Source of the DNA: Vibrio orientalis CIP 102891 = ATCC 33934
GTDB lineage: Bacteria; Pseudomonadota; Gammaproteobacteria; Enterobacterales; Vibrionaceae
Direction of reading: 5' to 3'
Assembly (NCBI RefSeq): GCF_000176235.1
Contig: NZ_ACZV01000005.1
Location: forward strand, 124,001 to 188,000
Length of the DNA stretch: 64,000 nucleotides
The notes beneath the pieces were generated by a model that ran no database searches, had not been told where the DNA came from, and worked only from the letters and a program-made list of their open reading frames with translations. A program made the translations under genes and the position numbers. Shown here one piece after another: positions 9,431-19,053 of this stretch (its first letter is position 1; each line of letters opens with the position of its first letter).

Positions 9431-11553
9431 TGCTCGCAACCTCGAATTCTCTATTAGATACGCTTAAACAGCTTGCCGCTAAGGGCAATATCAGGCAATT
9501 GGATTATCAGTTTGCTCGCTTTATTGAAACTCAAACGCAAGATGACGCTCTGGCTTTTATTGCCGGAGTAGTGAGCAGTGAGCTTGGCAAAGGACATATT
9601 TGTTTACCTCTGTTTGACCTGCAAGCTCAACCTGTGGATTTAGCCGCTAAATTGGGGCTCTTTGGTGAATCTGCGTTGGCGCTTAATGAAGGGCTAGTAA
9701 CAATTGATTGGGTCAGCAAGTTAAACAGTGCTGCGATTGTCGGTTCAAACGGTGAGGCACTACCGCTGATATTTGATGGTTCGAGGCTTTATCTACATCG
9801 TTATTGGCACTACGAAGTGACATTAGCGGCACGCTTAAATAGCTTTGGGTCACCCATGATCCTAAAGCCTGATGAAGTGCAAAAACTGACTGAACTACTC
9901 AATCACTTATTTGCTAGAGAATATCGTTATCTATTTGATTCATTGAATAAATATAGTCAATCTGGAGAGAGCTCAGCGGTGATTCGTCAGCGTATGGTCT
10001 GTGACCACCTTGACGTTGTCGCAGAGGAAATGTTGGATTGGCCTACCATAGACCAAAAGCTTACCACGGCGAAAACCATCGAAGATCTTTCGGTGCTGGA
10101 TGAGCTTGTTCCACAGTCTGCGTGTGTCAATTGGCAGAAGGTTGCTGCAGCCGTGGCATTAACTCGAAAGTTTGCGGTTATCTCTGGCGGGCCGGGTACA
10201 GGTAAAACGACCACAGTAACCAAACTGCTAGCCGCATTGATAGAGCAAGCGCAAGGCTATGGCTCTCAACCCACCATTAAACTGGTTGCGCCAACGGGCA
10301 AGGCAGCTGCGCGTTTAACGGAATCCATAGGTAAGGCCATAGCGCAGCTGCCAGTTGCGCCGGAGCTGAAAGAGAGCATTCCGACCGACGCAAGCACATT
10401 ACATCGACTACTCGGGGCAATCCCTAACAGTGCGGAGTTTCGACATAACAGTGACAATCCACTGCACCTAGATATATTAGTGGTTGATGAGGCTTCAATG
10501 GTCGATTTGCCTATGATGTACAAATTGATTGATGCACTACCTAAGCATGCAAGGCTGATCTTACTTGGCGATAAAGACCAATTGGCGTCGGTTGAAGCTG
10601 GCGCGGTGCTCGGTGATATCTGTTCATTTAATCAATTTGGTTTTAGCCATGGGCAAGCGGCTCAAGTCGCTAAACTTACCGGTTTTAGCACTTTAGCTCG
10701 TGGAGCACATAATCAAGCCAGCATCGCTGATAGCTTATGTATGCTGAAGAAAAGTTATCGATTCGATGCTCGTTCAGGGATTGGACAACTTGCTCAAGCG
10801 GTCAATAGTGGCTCGGCACAAAAGGTAGATTGGGTATGGCAGAAAGAGTTTGCCGATATCAGTAAATTTCCTATCGACAGCCAGCACTACAATCAACTGA
10901 TTCAAACATTGGTTGCGGAATACGCACATTACCTGAAACGTATTGAGTTGCATCAGTTAGACCCGAATACCAATGAGCCTGAAACGCAGCAACAGCGCGC
11001 TAAGGCTGTGTTGGACCAGTTCGCGCGTTGCCGCTTGCTGTGCGCAATACGTGAAGGGGACTTTGGTGTTAAAGGGCTAAACCATCGCGTTGAACGCGGG
11101 CTTGCTGCACGTAAGTTGATTCAAACTCAAGATGAGCTTTGGTATCACGGTAGGCCAGTGATGGTGACACGTAACGATCATGCTCTTGGTCTGTACAACG
11201 GTGATATCGGCATATGTATGCGTGATAGCTCTGAGCAACAAGCAAGGTTGAAGGTCTACTTCGAGTTGCCAGATGGTAGCGTTAAGTCGGTATTGCCTAG
11301 CCGTGTACCTGAGCATGAAACTGCGTATGCAATGACGATTCACAAATCTCAAGGCAGTGAGTTTGAACATACCTTAATGATTCTGCCACCGGACTTTACG
11401 CCAATCTTAACCCGCGAGTTAATCTATACCGGTATTACAAGGGCGAAGAAGCGTTTGAGTTTTTATGCGGACGATCGAGTGATGAATCGAGGGATAAAAG
11501 TGCGAACGGAGCGAGCAAGTGGGTTGATAGAAAGATTGCAGGTAAGTGGATAA
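9430..11553 (+). CDS. recD: Exodeoxyribonuclease V alpha subunit RecD
   Basis: RecD is the 5'-3' superfamily 1B helicase of RecBCD and regulates its nuclease activity and RecA loading. The 707-residue protein has an N-terminal RecB-interaction region, a Walker A motif SGGPGTGKTTT near residue 252 and the DEAD-box-like motif VVDEASMVDLPM near 350. Further on are LLGDKDQLASVEAGAVLGD and the C-terminal motif AMTIHKSQGSEF, then LIYTGITRAKKRL. The length is longer than E. coli RecD (608), which is usual for vibrios. The ATG at 9430 shares its A with the recB stop, so the genes form one operon. Confidence 0.95.
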   Translation: MLATSNSLLDTLKQLAAKGNIRQLDYQFARFIETQTQDDALAFIAGVVSSELGKGHICLPLFDLQAQPVDLAAKLGLFGESALALNEGLVTIDWVSKLNSAAIVGSNGEALPLIFDGSRLYLHRYWHYEVTLAARLNSFGSPMILKPDEVQKLTELLNHLFAREYRYLFDSLNKYSQSGESSAVIRQRMVCDHLDVVAEEMLDWPTIDQKLTTAKTIEDLSVLDELVPQSACVNWQKVAAAVALTRKFAVISGGPGTGKTTTVTKLLAALIEQAQGYGSQPTIKLVAPTGKAAARLTESIGKAIAQLPVAPELKESIPTDASTLHRLLGAIPNSAEFRHNSDNPLHLDILVVDEASMVDLPMMYKLIDALPKHARLILLGDKDQLASVEAGAVLGDICSFNQFGFSHGQAAQVAKLTGFSTLARGAHNQASIADSLCMLKKSYRFDARSGIGQLAQAVNSGSAQKVDWVWQKEFADISKFPIDSQHYNQLIQTLVAEYAHYLKRIELHQLDPNTNEPETQQQRAKAVLDQFARCRLLCAIREGDFGVKGLNHRVERGLAARKLIQTQDELWYHGRPVMVTRNDHALGLYNGDIGICMRDSSEQQARLKVYFELPDGSVKSVLPSRVPEHETAYAMTIHKSQGSEFEHTLMILPPDFTPILTRELIYTGITRAKKRLSFYADDRVMNRGIKVRTERASGLIERLQVSG

Positions 11554-11577
11554 CCATCCATGGCTATCAGGTCTCAA

Positions 11578-11754
11578 CTACAGTGCAGAAGAGAATGAGA
11601 TACTGCGGATACGGTACTTCTCTTTATAGTTGAGGATGAATGCTTTTAAGCCTTCAGTGACGGGAAAGACACAATGAACATCTAGGTTCTCTAGCAGTTC
11701 ATTATCGGCCATGTCCCAGAAACTCTGTACTGAGTTACAGATGATTTTCTTCAT
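11578..11754 (-). CDS. Small hypothetical protein, about 58 residues
   Basis: I do not recognise this reading frame. It starts at an ATG at 11754 (MKKIICNSVQSFW...) and ends at a stop at 11578. It could extend to a TTG at 11805. Its codons look like ordinary coding sequence of the window, with a plausible but weak AAGAGC ribosome site upstream. There is no signal peptide, no membrane segment and no known motif that I can see. It lies alone between recD and argA, convergent with recD. It may be a real small gene, a remnant of a larger one, or chance. Confidence 0.35.
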   Translation of the reverse strand: MKKIICNSVQSFWDMADNELLENLDVHCVFPVTEGLKAFILNYKEKYRIRSISFSSAL

Positions 11755-11851
11755 CGATAGTTTGCTCTTAGTGACGTTGTGTGTAACCTCAAGCAATCCT
11801 TGCAACCTAGCAAGCTGCGATATCAGCCTGCAAAGTGGTGAAGTTGATCCT

Positions 11852-11899
11852 ATCTAGCTTCCAGTCGCAAATATTAGCTCTACGAGCTGGAAGCTGAAA
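11852..11899. repeat. Intergenic palindrome with two competing stems
   Basis: AGCTTCCAG at 11856-11864 is perfectly complementary to CTGGAAGCT at 11887-11895. Inside the loop, AGCTC TAC GAGCT forms a second five-base-pair hairpin whose 3' arm overlaps the outer 3' arm, so the two stems exclude each other. A short T-rich stretch follows. It sits in the 430-bp interval between recD and argA. It could be a terminator for recD or a copy of a dispersed intergenic repeat, and I cannot tell which from one copy. Confidence 0.55.
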
Positions 11900-11983
11900 T
11901 TTTAACCAATTCAAGATATGAAATAAAGACAATAATGTAGGCCGTTTCGTCAATCTTGTATCAAGAATAAGAATTCAATTGAG

Positions 11984-13333
11984 CTAGAGTTCCAGAGCCA
12001 GAATCTTCGACTTACGCTGGTAGTTATAGAGGTTTTGTTTATGGGATGGCAAAAAGTTTACGCCCATCTCATGGAAACCTTGTTCTCTAAACCAATGTAA
12101 GCTGTGGGTGGTTAATACAAAAATATGCTCAATGCCCTGCGCTTTAGATTGCAGGCGCATGTGGTTGAGTAGCAGCAAGCCTCGGTTACCATCTCTATAC
12201 TCAGGATGAATAGCAACACAAGCCATCTCCGCCATGCGCTCATTGTGATAGGGATAAAGTGCTGCACAACCTATGATCAGACCATCTTTTTCTATGATGG
12301 TGAATTGATGGATTTCTTGTTCCAGCTGTTCACGAGAGCGGCGCACCAGAATACCTTGTTCCTCTAATGGATAAATCAGATCCAAAATACCGCCAATATC
12401 GTCAATGTTAGCAACGCGTACTTGTTCTGCACTGGCTTCAACGATTTGTGTACCGATCCCGTCGAGAGAGAATAGCTCTTGAATCAGAGCGCCATCGACT
12501 TTGTAACTGATTAAATGGCTACGCGGCACACCGGCTCGGCAAGCCGCTGTCGCTGCGCGTAAAAATCGTAATGTGCCCGATGAGTTTTCTGCCCCTGACT
12601 CAGATTGATTTTCTAAGATAGATAACATTTTCTCGGCATCTTTCGGGAACAACTCTGCAACCGCATTACCTTCTTCATCAATGATGCCTTGCTCTGAACA
12701 AAAGCCGATCAGCTTATCCGCTTTGAGCTTGATGGCAACTTTGGTTGCGACCTCTTCTGATAACAGATTGAAAGACTCTCCGGTGACTGAGCTTGCGATA
12801 GGACCAAGTAGCACAATCGACCCTTGGTTAAGCATGCGATTAATGCCTTCAACATCAATGCGGCGAATACGACCGCTGTGGCAATAGTCCACACCGTCAT
12901 CAACCCCTAGAGGCTGAGAAATAACAAAGTTACCACTGACGACATTTAGCTGAGTGCCTGCCATTGGTGTGTTACTCAAACTCATCGATAACTGGGCGGT
13001 GATAGCAAGTTGGAGCTGCCCAGCGGCTTGCATAACATAATTTAGTGAGCTCTCATCGGTAACTCTGATCCCTTTATGGTATGGCGTTGAGTGGTTATTT
13101 TGCTCAAAAAGATGATTAATTTGTGGCCGCGCTCCATGAACGAGAACAATTTTTACGCCTAAGCTATGTAGCAAGGCTAGATCACTGATAATATTGGAAA
13201 AATTTCCATCTGCTACAGCCTCGCCACCGAGCATGATAACCATGGTTTTATCCCTATGTGCGTTGACATACGGGGCGGACTGTCTGAACCCTTTGACGAG
13301 AGCGGTACTACGAATTTTCACAACGCCATCCAT
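11984..13333 (-). CDS. argA: Amino-acid N-acetyltransferase (N-acetylglutamate synthase)
   Basis: ArgA acetylates glutamate with acetyl-CoA, the first step of arginine synthesis. Residues about 1-300 are the amino-acid-kinase-like domain ([50 protein letters not shown]). The C-terminal part from about 305 is a GNAT acetyltransferase domain ([32 protein letters not shown]). The length of 449 is near the E. coli 443. The ATG at 13333 has no ribosome site. A GTG at 13321, preceded by GGATG, gives VKIRSTALV and may be the true start. A tandem ARG-box operator lies just upstream. The gene sits next to recBCD, as in E. coli. Confidence 0.95.
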   Translation of the reverse strand: MDGVVKIRSTALVKGFRQSAPYVNAHRDKTMVIMLGGEAVADGNFSNIISDLALLHSLGVKIVLVHGARPQINHLFEQNNHSTPYHKGIRVTDESSLNYVMQAAGQLQLAITAQLSMSLSNTPMAGTQLNVVSGNFVISQPLGVDDGVDYCHSGRIRRIDVEGINRMLNQGSIVLLGPIASSVTGESFNLLSEEVATKVAIKLKADKLIGFCSEQGIIDEEGNAVAELFPKDAEKMLSILENQSESGAENSSGTLRFLRAATAACRAGVPRSHLISYKVDGALIQELFSLDGIGTQIVEASAEQVRVANIDDIGGILDLIYPLEEQGILVRRSREQLEQEIHQFTIIEKDGLIIGCAALYPYHNERMAEMACVAIHPEYRDGNRGLLLLNHMRLQSKAQGIEHIFVLTTHSLHWFREQGFHEMGVNFLPSHKQNLYNYQRKSKILALEL

Positions 13334-13335
13334 TG

Positions 13336-13374
13336 AGTGAATTTATATACAAATATACTGCAATTTTATTCGAA
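13336..13374. promoter_or_regulatory. Tandem ARG boxes (ArgR operator) of argA
   Basis: TGAATTTATATACA at 13338-13351 matches the core of the ArgR consensus TGAATWWWWATTCA at 13 of 14 positions. TGCAATTTTATTCG at 13359-13372 matches at 11 of 14. Their starts are 21 bp apart, which is exactly two 18-bp boxes with a 3-bp gap, the arrangement bound by one ArgR hexamer. Their position directly upstream of argA predicts repression by arginine. Confidence 0.85.
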
Positions 13375-13562
13375 AGTCGGCAAGTGTTTTTTCTGGGTGT
13401 CGTTGCGATAGATATAGTGCAATTTTGTTTCGAAGACGAGTCAACTTCGTAGTAATAATCGATCTAAGTGAAATTATTAGCCAACTGTCTATTTATAACG
13501 CAGACTTATACCTTGGGAGGTGTATCCTGAATACCGCAGTAAGAAGTAAGGTGAGTGGATCT

Positions 13563-13943
13563 GTGATCACAAAGAAGAAGCTGATAGAGCGAGTTATCAT
13601 TGTTGGAGCGATTGTCGCTAGCATTGCGGCTGTGATGTTAGGGAGCAAACTCTATGACTATTACTTATCGGTGACTTACCCTAAGTCGAATCTCTATGGC
13701 ACTTGGGTCGAGCAAAATGTCGCATCCTATGCTGCGAGTGAATTTGTCTTGGGGCCAACGGGTGTCACGATTGATGGGGGGAATGTCGCGACCAGTTATA
13801 GCTGGGATGGGACCTACCTAGAATATAGCGTTGGTGACGAAAAGCGCCGCTTTATCATACTCAATGAAGCCTTTACTGAAATGCGTTTGATCTCCCAGCC
13901 GCACTATCAAGCGGTTTTCCATGTCAGAGAAAGCCAAAAATAA
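13563..13943 (+). CDS. DUF2850 family membrane-anchored protein
   Basis: The product (about 126 residues from the GTG at 13563) has a charged N-terminus (ITKKKLIERV), one membrane helix (about residues 9-26) and a C-terminal domain with LYGTWVEQNVA and TSYSWDGTYLEYSVGD. I recognise this as DUF2850, a family seen mainly in vibrios and of unknown function. The open frame extends upstream to 13425, but the upstream residues are unlike the family. The GTG at 13563 has AAGGTGAG seven bases before it, and a GTG at 13551 is the alternative. It is divergent from argA and precedes mltA. It is likely anchored in the inner membrane with the domain in the periplasm. Confidence 0.75.
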   Translation: MITKKKLIERVIIVGAIVASIAAVMLGSKLYDYYLSVTYPKSNLYGTWVEQNVASYAASEFVLGPTGVTIDGGNVATSYSWDGTYLEYSVGDEKRRFIILNEAFTEMRLISQPHYQAVFHVRESQK

Positions 13944-14022
13944 CCACCATTGACCACTGCTGGATTGCGTATTTTTGTTAAGTTTGTCATGCTCATGGCA
14001 TCGCTTGAAAGGGATCAAACCA

Positions 14023-15126
14023 GTGTTCAAAAAATATCTTCCTATCGCAGCTGCCGCTGTTCTTTTTGGCTGTGCTCAACCTACCGAACGTGCCCAACAA
14101 TATACGGGTGAAGAGTTCAACACCATCTTAAATAAGTCTGTCGTCGTAGAATCGGATAAACCGAGAGATTTTACTGAATTCCATCGTCAGGCCGATCAGG
14201 TCGTCACCAATTCTCCTTCGATGGCCAAAATCTACCAACCTCTGTATGAAAAGCTCAACGAATGGGTATTACAGAGTGGCGATCCGAATGATTTAGCTAA
14301 CTTCGACATTCAGGCGGCACAACTTGGTGGCGGCGACAAAAAAGGCAATGTGCTGTTTACTGGTTATTTCTCGCCAGTGATGGAGCTACGTCATCAGCCA
14401 AACGAAAAGTTTAAGTACCCAGTTTATTCAAAGCCGAACTGTGAAAGTGACTGCCCAACACGTGCGCAAATCTATGACGGTGCCCTAGAAGGTCAGGGTC
14501 TAGAGCTTGGTTACGCTGCTAATCGAATTGACCCGTTCTTAATGGAAGTGCAGGGCAGTGGTTTTGTTCATTTTGAAGATGATGACACCCTAGAGTATTT
14601 CGCTTATGGCGGTAAGAACAACAAAGCTTATGTCAGCATCGGCCGAGTGCTGATTGAACGTGATCTCGTGCCGCGTGAAAAAATGTCGATGAAGGCAATC
14701 AAAGATTGGGTATTAGCAAATGATGAAGCAACGGTAAAAGAGCTACTAGAGCAGAACCCATCATTTGTCTTCTTTGCACCACGTGCCGATGCGCCAGTAA
14801 CAGGCTCAGCAGGTATCCCACTATTACCAATGGCATCTGTGGCGGGAGACCGCTCAATTTTCCCAATGGGAACGCCAATCTTGGCTGAAGTTCCGCTGTT
14901 AAAACCGGATGGCACTTGGAGTGGCGCGCATCAATTGCGTCTACTGATTGTGTTAGATACGGGCGGCGCAGTGAAACAGAACCATTTGGACCTTTATCAT
15001 GGCATGGGACCAAGAGCCGGTACCGAAGCAGGTCATTACAAGCACTTTGGCCGAGTATGGAAACTGGGGCTTGATGGTTCGGCGACACAAGCGCCTTGGG
15101 CATTGCCGCCAGAGAAGTTACAATAG
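14023..15126 (+). CDS. mltA: Membrane-bound lytic murein transglycosylase A
   Basis: MltA is an outer-membrane lipoprotein that cleaves the glycan strands of peptidoglycan, leaving 1,6-anhydro-muropeptides. From the GTG at 14023 the product has a short lipoprotein signal (FKKYLPIAAAAVLFGC) with a lipobox cysteine near residue 17. An MltA barrel follows (NVLFTGYFSPVMELR, GYAANRIDPFLMEVQGSG). The C-terminal 3D domain has LIVLDTGGAVKQNHLDLYHG, which contains the conserved aspartates of the active site. AAAGGGA precedes the GTG. The longer open frame from 13975 would put 16 residues before the signal peptide and is unlikely. A hairpin terminator follows the gene. Confidence 0.93.
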   Translation: MFKKYLPIAAAAVLFGCAQPTERAQQYTGEEFNTILNKSVVVESDKPRDFTEFHRQADQVVTNSPSMAKIYQPLYEKLNEWVLQSGDPNDLANFDIQAAQLGGGDKKGNVLFTGYFSPVMELRHQPNEKFKYPVYSKPNCESDCPTRAQIYDGALEGQGLELGYAANRIDPFLMEVQGSGFVHFEDDDTLEYFAYGGKNNKAYVSIGRVLIERDLVPREKMSMKAIKDWVLANDEATVKELLEQNPSFVFFAPRADAPVTGSAGIPLLPMASVAGDRSIFPMGTPILAEVPLLKPDGTWSGAHQLRLLIVLDTGGAVKQNHLDLYHGMGPRAGTEAGHYKHFGRVWKLGLDGSATQAPWALPPEKLQ

Positions 15127-15150
15127 ATCTTCACATCTAGACTTTTTAAT

Positions 15151-15183
15151 AAAGAGTGCGTATAAATCGCACTCTTTCTTTTT
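15151..15183 (+). terminator. Rho-independent terminator after mltA
   Basis: AAAGAGTGCG and CGCACTCTTT form a perfect ten-base-pair stem around TATAAAT, followed by CTTTTT. Confidence 0.85.
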
Positions 15184-15203
15184 GCACCGAGCGGACAATC
15201 AAT

Positions 15204-16013
15204 ATGCGTGAACTCGAAACTCCAGCTTCTGAAAACTATAACCAGCGTTTTGGTGGTACTCGTCGCCTATATGGTAACAATGAAGTCGAGGTCTTACGCG
15301 CGGCGCACGTCTGTGTGATCGGTATTGGTGGCGTTGGCTCGTGGGCGGTAGAAGCGTTAGCACGCACAGGTGTTGGTGAGCTTACCTTGATTGATATGGA
15401 TGATGTGTGTGTCACCAACATTAACCGTCAAATCCATGCGATGTCCGGTACAGTTGGTCAGAGCAAAATTGAAGTGATGGCCGAGCGCGTTAAGCTGATC
15501 AACCCTGAGTGTAAGGTTAACTTGATTGATGATTTTATTACTCCAGATAACCAACATGAGTATCTGAGTAAAGAGTACGACTACGTACTTGATGCGATTG
15601 ATAGTGTTAAAGCTAAAGCGTCATTATTGGCTTATTGCCGTAGCAATAAAATCAAAGTTATCACCACTGGTGGTGCTGGTGGCCAAGTCGATCCAACACA
15701 AATTAAGGTGGCGGATTTAACTAAAACCATCCAAGATCCTCTAGCGAAAAAAATCAAAGATACGCTGCGACGTCACCACAACTTCCCGACCAATCCAGCG
15801 CGTAAATTTGGTATTGATTGCGTCTTTTCGACTGAACAACTTAAGTATCCTCAGCCAGATGGCTCAGTATGTGGTGTTAAATCAACCGCTGAAGGACCAA
15901 AGCGCATGGACTGTGCAAGTGGCTTTGGCGCCGCGACGGTTGTGACTGCGACGTTTGGCTTTGTTGCGGTATCGCGCATTGTCGAAAAACTACTACTTAA
16001 GTACGCCAAATAG
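15204..16013 (+). CDS. tcdA: tRNA threonylcarbamoyladenosine dehydratase TcdA (CsdL)
   Basis: TcdA is an E1/ThiF-like enzyme that uses ATP to convert t6A37 of tRNA to the cyclic ct6A form. Residues 1-269 contain the nucleotide-binding loop VIGIGGVGSWAVEALARTG near residue 32. LIDMDDVCVTNINRQ follows, and YVLDAIDSVKAKASLLAYC and ITTGGAGGQVDPT lie in the middle. The length matches E. coli TcdA (268). The start at 15204 (MRELETPASENYNQRFGG) fits the family N-terminus better than the open frame beginning at 15156. csdE follows 20 bp downstream. TcdA works with the CsdA-CsdE sulfur-relay pair, which explains the operon. Confidence 0.93.
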   Translation: MRELETPASENYNQRFGGTRRLYGNNEVEVLRAAHVCVIGIGGVGSWAVEALARTGVGELTLIDMDDVCVTNINRQIHAMSGTVGQSKIEVMAERVKLINPECKVNLIDDFITPDNQHEYLSKEYDYVLDAIDSVKAKASLLAYCRSNKIKVITTGGAGGQVDPTQIKVADLTKTIQDPLAKKIKDTLRRHHNFPTNPARKFGIDCVFSTEQLKYPQPDGSVCGVKSTAEGPKRMDCASGFGAATVVTATFGFVAVSRIVEKLLLKYAK

Positions 16014-16033
16014 TTACAGAAGAGGAGAGTTCT

Positions 16034-16465
16034 ATGTCACCGTTTCCGTTATCTCCATTTGGTACAGATATCAAAGCTGATGATATTGTGGTTGCTATGC
16101 AAGGCTTTAAAGGCTGGGAAGATCGCTATCGTCAGGTTATTCAGTGGGGTAAAAAGCTGCCTCAGATGCCTGAAGAGTTAAAGTCTGAGCAAGTCACCGT
16201 ATCAGGTTGTGAAAGTCTGGTATGGCTAGTCAGTCAGCAAGTGGATGGGACTTGGTATTTTTGCGCGGATTCTGATGCTCGAATTGTACGCGGCCTGATT
16301 GCTTTAGTGATGGCAGCATACGACGGTAAGTCCGCAGCAGAGATTCAAGCGTTTGATATCGATGACTACTTTGAACAGCTTGGCTTAATCGCCCACCTAA
16401 GCCCTTCGCGCGGCAATGGTTTGAAAGCGATTGTCGAGCAAATACAGCAAGTCGCTCAAGCATAG
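16034..16465 (+). CDS. csdE: Cysteine desulfurase sulfur acceptor CsdE (SufE family)
   Basis: CsdE takes persulfide sulfur from the cysteine desulfurase CsdA and passes it on. The 143-residue product is of SufE/CsdE type: DIVVAMQGFKGWEDRYRQVIQWGKKLP is the N-terminal helix region. VSGCES carries the sulfur-accepting cysteine at residue 59, and IRGLIALV-like text (RIVRGLIALVMAAYDGKS) follows. AGAGGAGAG gives a strong ribosome site. The gene follows tcdA by 20 bp and both end at the shared terminator at 16476. csdA itself is not in the window. Confidence 0.9.
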   Translation: MSPFPLSPFGTDIKADDIVVAMQGFKGWEDRYRQVIQWGKKLPQMPEELKSEQVTVSGCESLVWLVSQQVDGTWYFCADSDARIVRGLIALVMAAYDGKSAAEIQAFDIDDYFEQLGLIAHLSPSRGNGLKAIVEQIQQVAQA

Positions 16466-16475
16466 TTTCATCATA

Positions 16476-16509
16476 ACAACCCACCAATTTGGTGGGTTGT
16501 TTGTTTTTG
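16476..16509 (+). terminator. Rho-independent terminator after csdE
   Basis: ACAACCCACC pairs perfectly with GGTGGGTTGT around an AATTT loop, followed by TTGTTTTTG. It ends the tcdA-csdE unit. Confidence 0.88.
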
Positions 16510-16634
16510 TACAAACTTTAACCACAAAGATATTAACGCCTTACTAAATACAGGCTTTTACAACGCTTGTTGTCACTGCGTAAAGGCTGTACAATTCGCG
16601 CCCTTAATTAATGTTCCGTCGTTTGAGAGGCCAC

Positions 16635-17759
16635 ATGACCACTGAAAAAATCAATCTACTCGACTTTGATCGTCAAGGTATGCGTAAGTTTTTTGCTGAG
16701 GAGCTCGGTGAAAAAGCATTCCGTGCAGATCAAGTAATGAAGTGGATCTACCATTTCGGTGTCGATAACTTCGATAACATGACCAACATTAACAAGAAGC
16801 TACGTGAGAAACTGCTTCATCGTTGTGAGATTAAAGCGCCTGTGGTTGCTGAAGCTCAGCACTCTTCAGACGGTACCATTAAATGGGCGATGAAAGTGGG
16901 CGATCAAGATGTTGAGACGGTCTACATCCCTGAAGATGACCGTGCAACGCTATGTGTCTCTTCTCAGGTCGGTTGTGCGTTAGAGTGTAAGTTCTGCTCA
17001 ACGGCTCAGCAAGGTTTCAACCGTAACCTTAAAGTCTCTGAAATTATTGGTCAGGTTTGGCGTGCTGCACGTGAAATCGGTCTGCAAAAAGAGACGGGTC
17101 GTCGTCCTATCACCAATGTGGTGATGATGGGGATGGGTGAACCACTACTTAACATGAAGAACCTAATCCCAGCCCTTGAAATCATGCTGGATGATCTAGG
17201 TTTTGGTCTGTCAAAGCGCCGTGTAACTGTTTCTACATCAGGTGTTGTTTCTGGTCTTGATCAGATGACAGGTAAGATTGATGTTGCGTTAGCTATCTCT
17301 CTTCACGCGCCAAATGACGAGCTGCGTAGCCAAATTATGCCGATCAATGATCGTTGGGACATTCAAGACTTCTTAGCGTCAGTTCGTCGTTACATCGCTT
17401 CTTCAAATGCTAACCGTGGCAAAGTAACGGTTGAGTATGTGTTACTTGACCATGTTAACGATGATATGGACCACGCTCGTGAGTTGGCAGTGCTGATGAA
17501 AGATACGCCGTGTAAGATTAACTTGATTCCGTTTAACCCGTATCCAGGGTCACCATACAAGAAACCGAGTAACTCGCGTATTGACCGCTTCCAGAAAACA
17601 TTGATGCAATATGAGCACACCGTGACAGTTCGCAAGACTCGTGGTGATGATATTGATGCCGCTTGTGGCCAACTTGTTGGTGATGTGATTGACCGTACTA
17701 AGCGCACGGCAATCAATAAAGCCGCGAAAGGCGACACAATTGAAGTGAAAGCAGTTTAA
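16635..17759 (+). CDS. rlmN: Dual-specificity rRNA/tRNA methyltransferase RlmN
   Basis: RlmN is a radical SAM enzyme that methylates C2 of A2503 in 23S rRNA and of A37 in some tRNAs. The 374-residue protein has the radical-SAM cysteine motif CALECKFC at residues 114-121. [13 protein letters not shown] and [11 protein letters not shown] follow, then [13 protein letters not shown]-terminal cysteine in DIDAACGQL is the one that forms the methylene intermediate. The start at 16635 ([16 protein letters not shown]) follows GAGAGG. An upstream ATG at 16611 would add eight unconserved residues. The rlmN-rodZ-ispG order is conserved in gammaproteobacteria, but pilW/pilF, often next to it, is missing here. 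Confidence 0.95.
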   Translation: MTTEKINLLDFDRQGMRKFFAEELGEKAFRADQVMKWIYHFGVDNFDNMTNINKKLREKLLHRCEIKAPVVAEAQHSSDGTIKWAMKVGDQDVETVYIPEDDRATLCVSSQVGCALECKFCSTAQQGFNRNLKVSEIIGQVWRAAREIGLQKETGRRPITNVVMMGMGEPLLNMKNLIPALEIMLDDLGFGLSKRRVTVSTSGVVSGLDQMTGKIDVALAISLHAPNDELRSQIMPINDRWDIQDFLASVRRYIASSNANRGKVTVEYVLLDHVNDDMDHARELAVLMKDTPCKINLIPFNPYPGSPYKKPSNSRIDRFQKTLMQYEHTVTVRKTRGDDIDAACGQLVGDVIDRTKRTAINKAAKGDTIEVKAV

Positions 17760-17781
17760 TAACGCGTTGCGATATTTACCG

Positions 17782-17812
17782 AAAGCCAGAGCCTAGCTCT
17801 GGCTTTTTCGTT
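17782..17812 (+). terminator. Rho-independent terminator after rlmN
   Basis: AAAGCCAGAGC and GCTCTGGCTTT pair around CTA, with TTTTTCGTT beyond. Confidence 0.87.
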
Positions 17813-18079
17813 ACATCCTGTAGCGATCTCTCTGTCAAATTATCGAAAAACCTTGAGCTGCTTGTAAAATATGCACTTTGTCTATGTTGTTTCGGCTAAG
17901 ATATCTATTAGAATTAAGGGTTAACGCTTTAGGGTAATTCCCTGTCTATTGAGTGAAGCGAGAGTATCGACTTGCGAGGCTATGTCCTCCCACAAATTTT
18001 TGAGTTTGTCCGGCGCACAACAAAAATGAATAACTAACGCGTGAGAGACAAATTCTAACTTGAAGAGAATGATTAAATC
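17813..18079. other. Intergenic region before rodZ
   Basis: No open frame or RNA family that I recognise lies between the rlmN terminator and rodZ. The stretch presumably holds the promoter of the rodZ-ispG-hisS-yfgM-bamB genes. I cannot place it with confidence. Confidence 0.5.
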
Positions 18080-19045
18080 ATGACTGCTGAACAACAAGCA
18101 CCAACGAACAACGAAGAAAATGTAGAAAGAGTAGAAGCTGGTACTATTCTGAAAAATAAACGTGAAGAGCTAGGTCTTAGCCAAAAGCAAATTGCTGATC
18201 GTTTACGTTTACGTGCCTCTATTATTGAAAATATCGAAAATAACAATTTTGCTTCTGATCAGGTCGCGACATTTACTCGAGGCTATTTGCGTTCATATGC
18301 ACGTGCCGTTGGTATTGAAGAGTCTGTGGTACTTTGTGCGCTTGACGGCTGTGAAGATACGCAGCCGGAAGAACAAGAAATGAAGAGCTTTTCTCGCAAG
18401 ACCAATCGCGAAAAGCACGATAGCCGTATCATGACGCTAACATGGGGTATTTTTGCGGTTATCGCAGGTATTTCATCGGTTTGGTGGTGGCAAAATCAGG
18501 AAGCCAGTTTGGCTGACCTTACCAGCGATACGGAACAAGAACTCAAGATTGAACAACAAGAAAGCGACCCTGCGCTTGATTTTACTACGTTAGAGGCGGA
18601 AGAGTCTCGTGTGACAGCCACCGACAGTAACATTGAACAAATTATCGAAGCGGAAGCAGAGCAAACGGCAGATCAGACGTCTAGTACAGAAATCATCGCT
18701 GAGCCAGTGGAAGCACCTAATGAACAAGTTACAAACACTGATGACGCTCAAGCACCGCAGGTGGCTGAGCAACAACCAGAATCTTCAGCACAAAAAACGG
18801 AAGTGGTTAAGAACCTTCTGACGTTGTCATTTCGTGATGATTGCTGGATTCAAGTCAAAGATGCTACGGGGAAAACACTTTCGACTGGCGTGAAAAAAGC
18901 GGGTCAAAGCTTAGATCTCACCGGAAATATGCCATATAGCGTGATTTTAGGTGCGCCTGAAAACGTTTCAATGACATTAGCGAGTGAACCTGTCGACCTT
19001 TCTGGGTATACTTCAGGCAAAGTAGCAAGATTCAACTTACCTTAG
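18080..19045 (+). CDS. rodZ: Cytoskeleton/cell-shape protein RodZ
   Basis: RodZ links the MreB filament to the elongation machinery and keeps the rod shape. The 321-residue protein has an N-terminal cytoplasmic helix-turn-helix of XRE type (about residues 20-85: [23 protein letters not shown] is its beginning). One membrane helix follows near 116-136 ([19 protein letters not shown]). An acidic, low-complexity periplasmic linker rich in E, Q and T comes next. The C-terminal domain (about 245-321) is DUF4115 with [18 protein letters not shown]. This is the complete RodZ layout. The gene leads ispG by 8 bp, a conserved arrangement. Confidence 0.93.
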   Translation: MTAEQQAPTNNEENVERVEAGTILKNKREELGLSQKQIADRLRLRASIIENIENNNFASDQVATFTRGYLRSYARAVGIEESVVLCALDGCEDTQPEEQEMKSFSRKTNREKHDSRIMTLTWGIFAVIAGISSVWWWQNQEASLADLTSDTEQELKIEQQESDPALDFTTLEAEESRVTATDSNIEQIIEAEAEQTADQTSSTEIIAEPVEAPNEQVTNTDDAQAPQVAEQQPESSAQKTEVVKNLLTLSFRDDCWIQVKDATGKTLSTGVKKAGQSLDLTGNMPYSVILGAPENVSMTLASEPVDLSGYTSGKVARFNLP

Positions 19046-19053
19046 AAATTACT

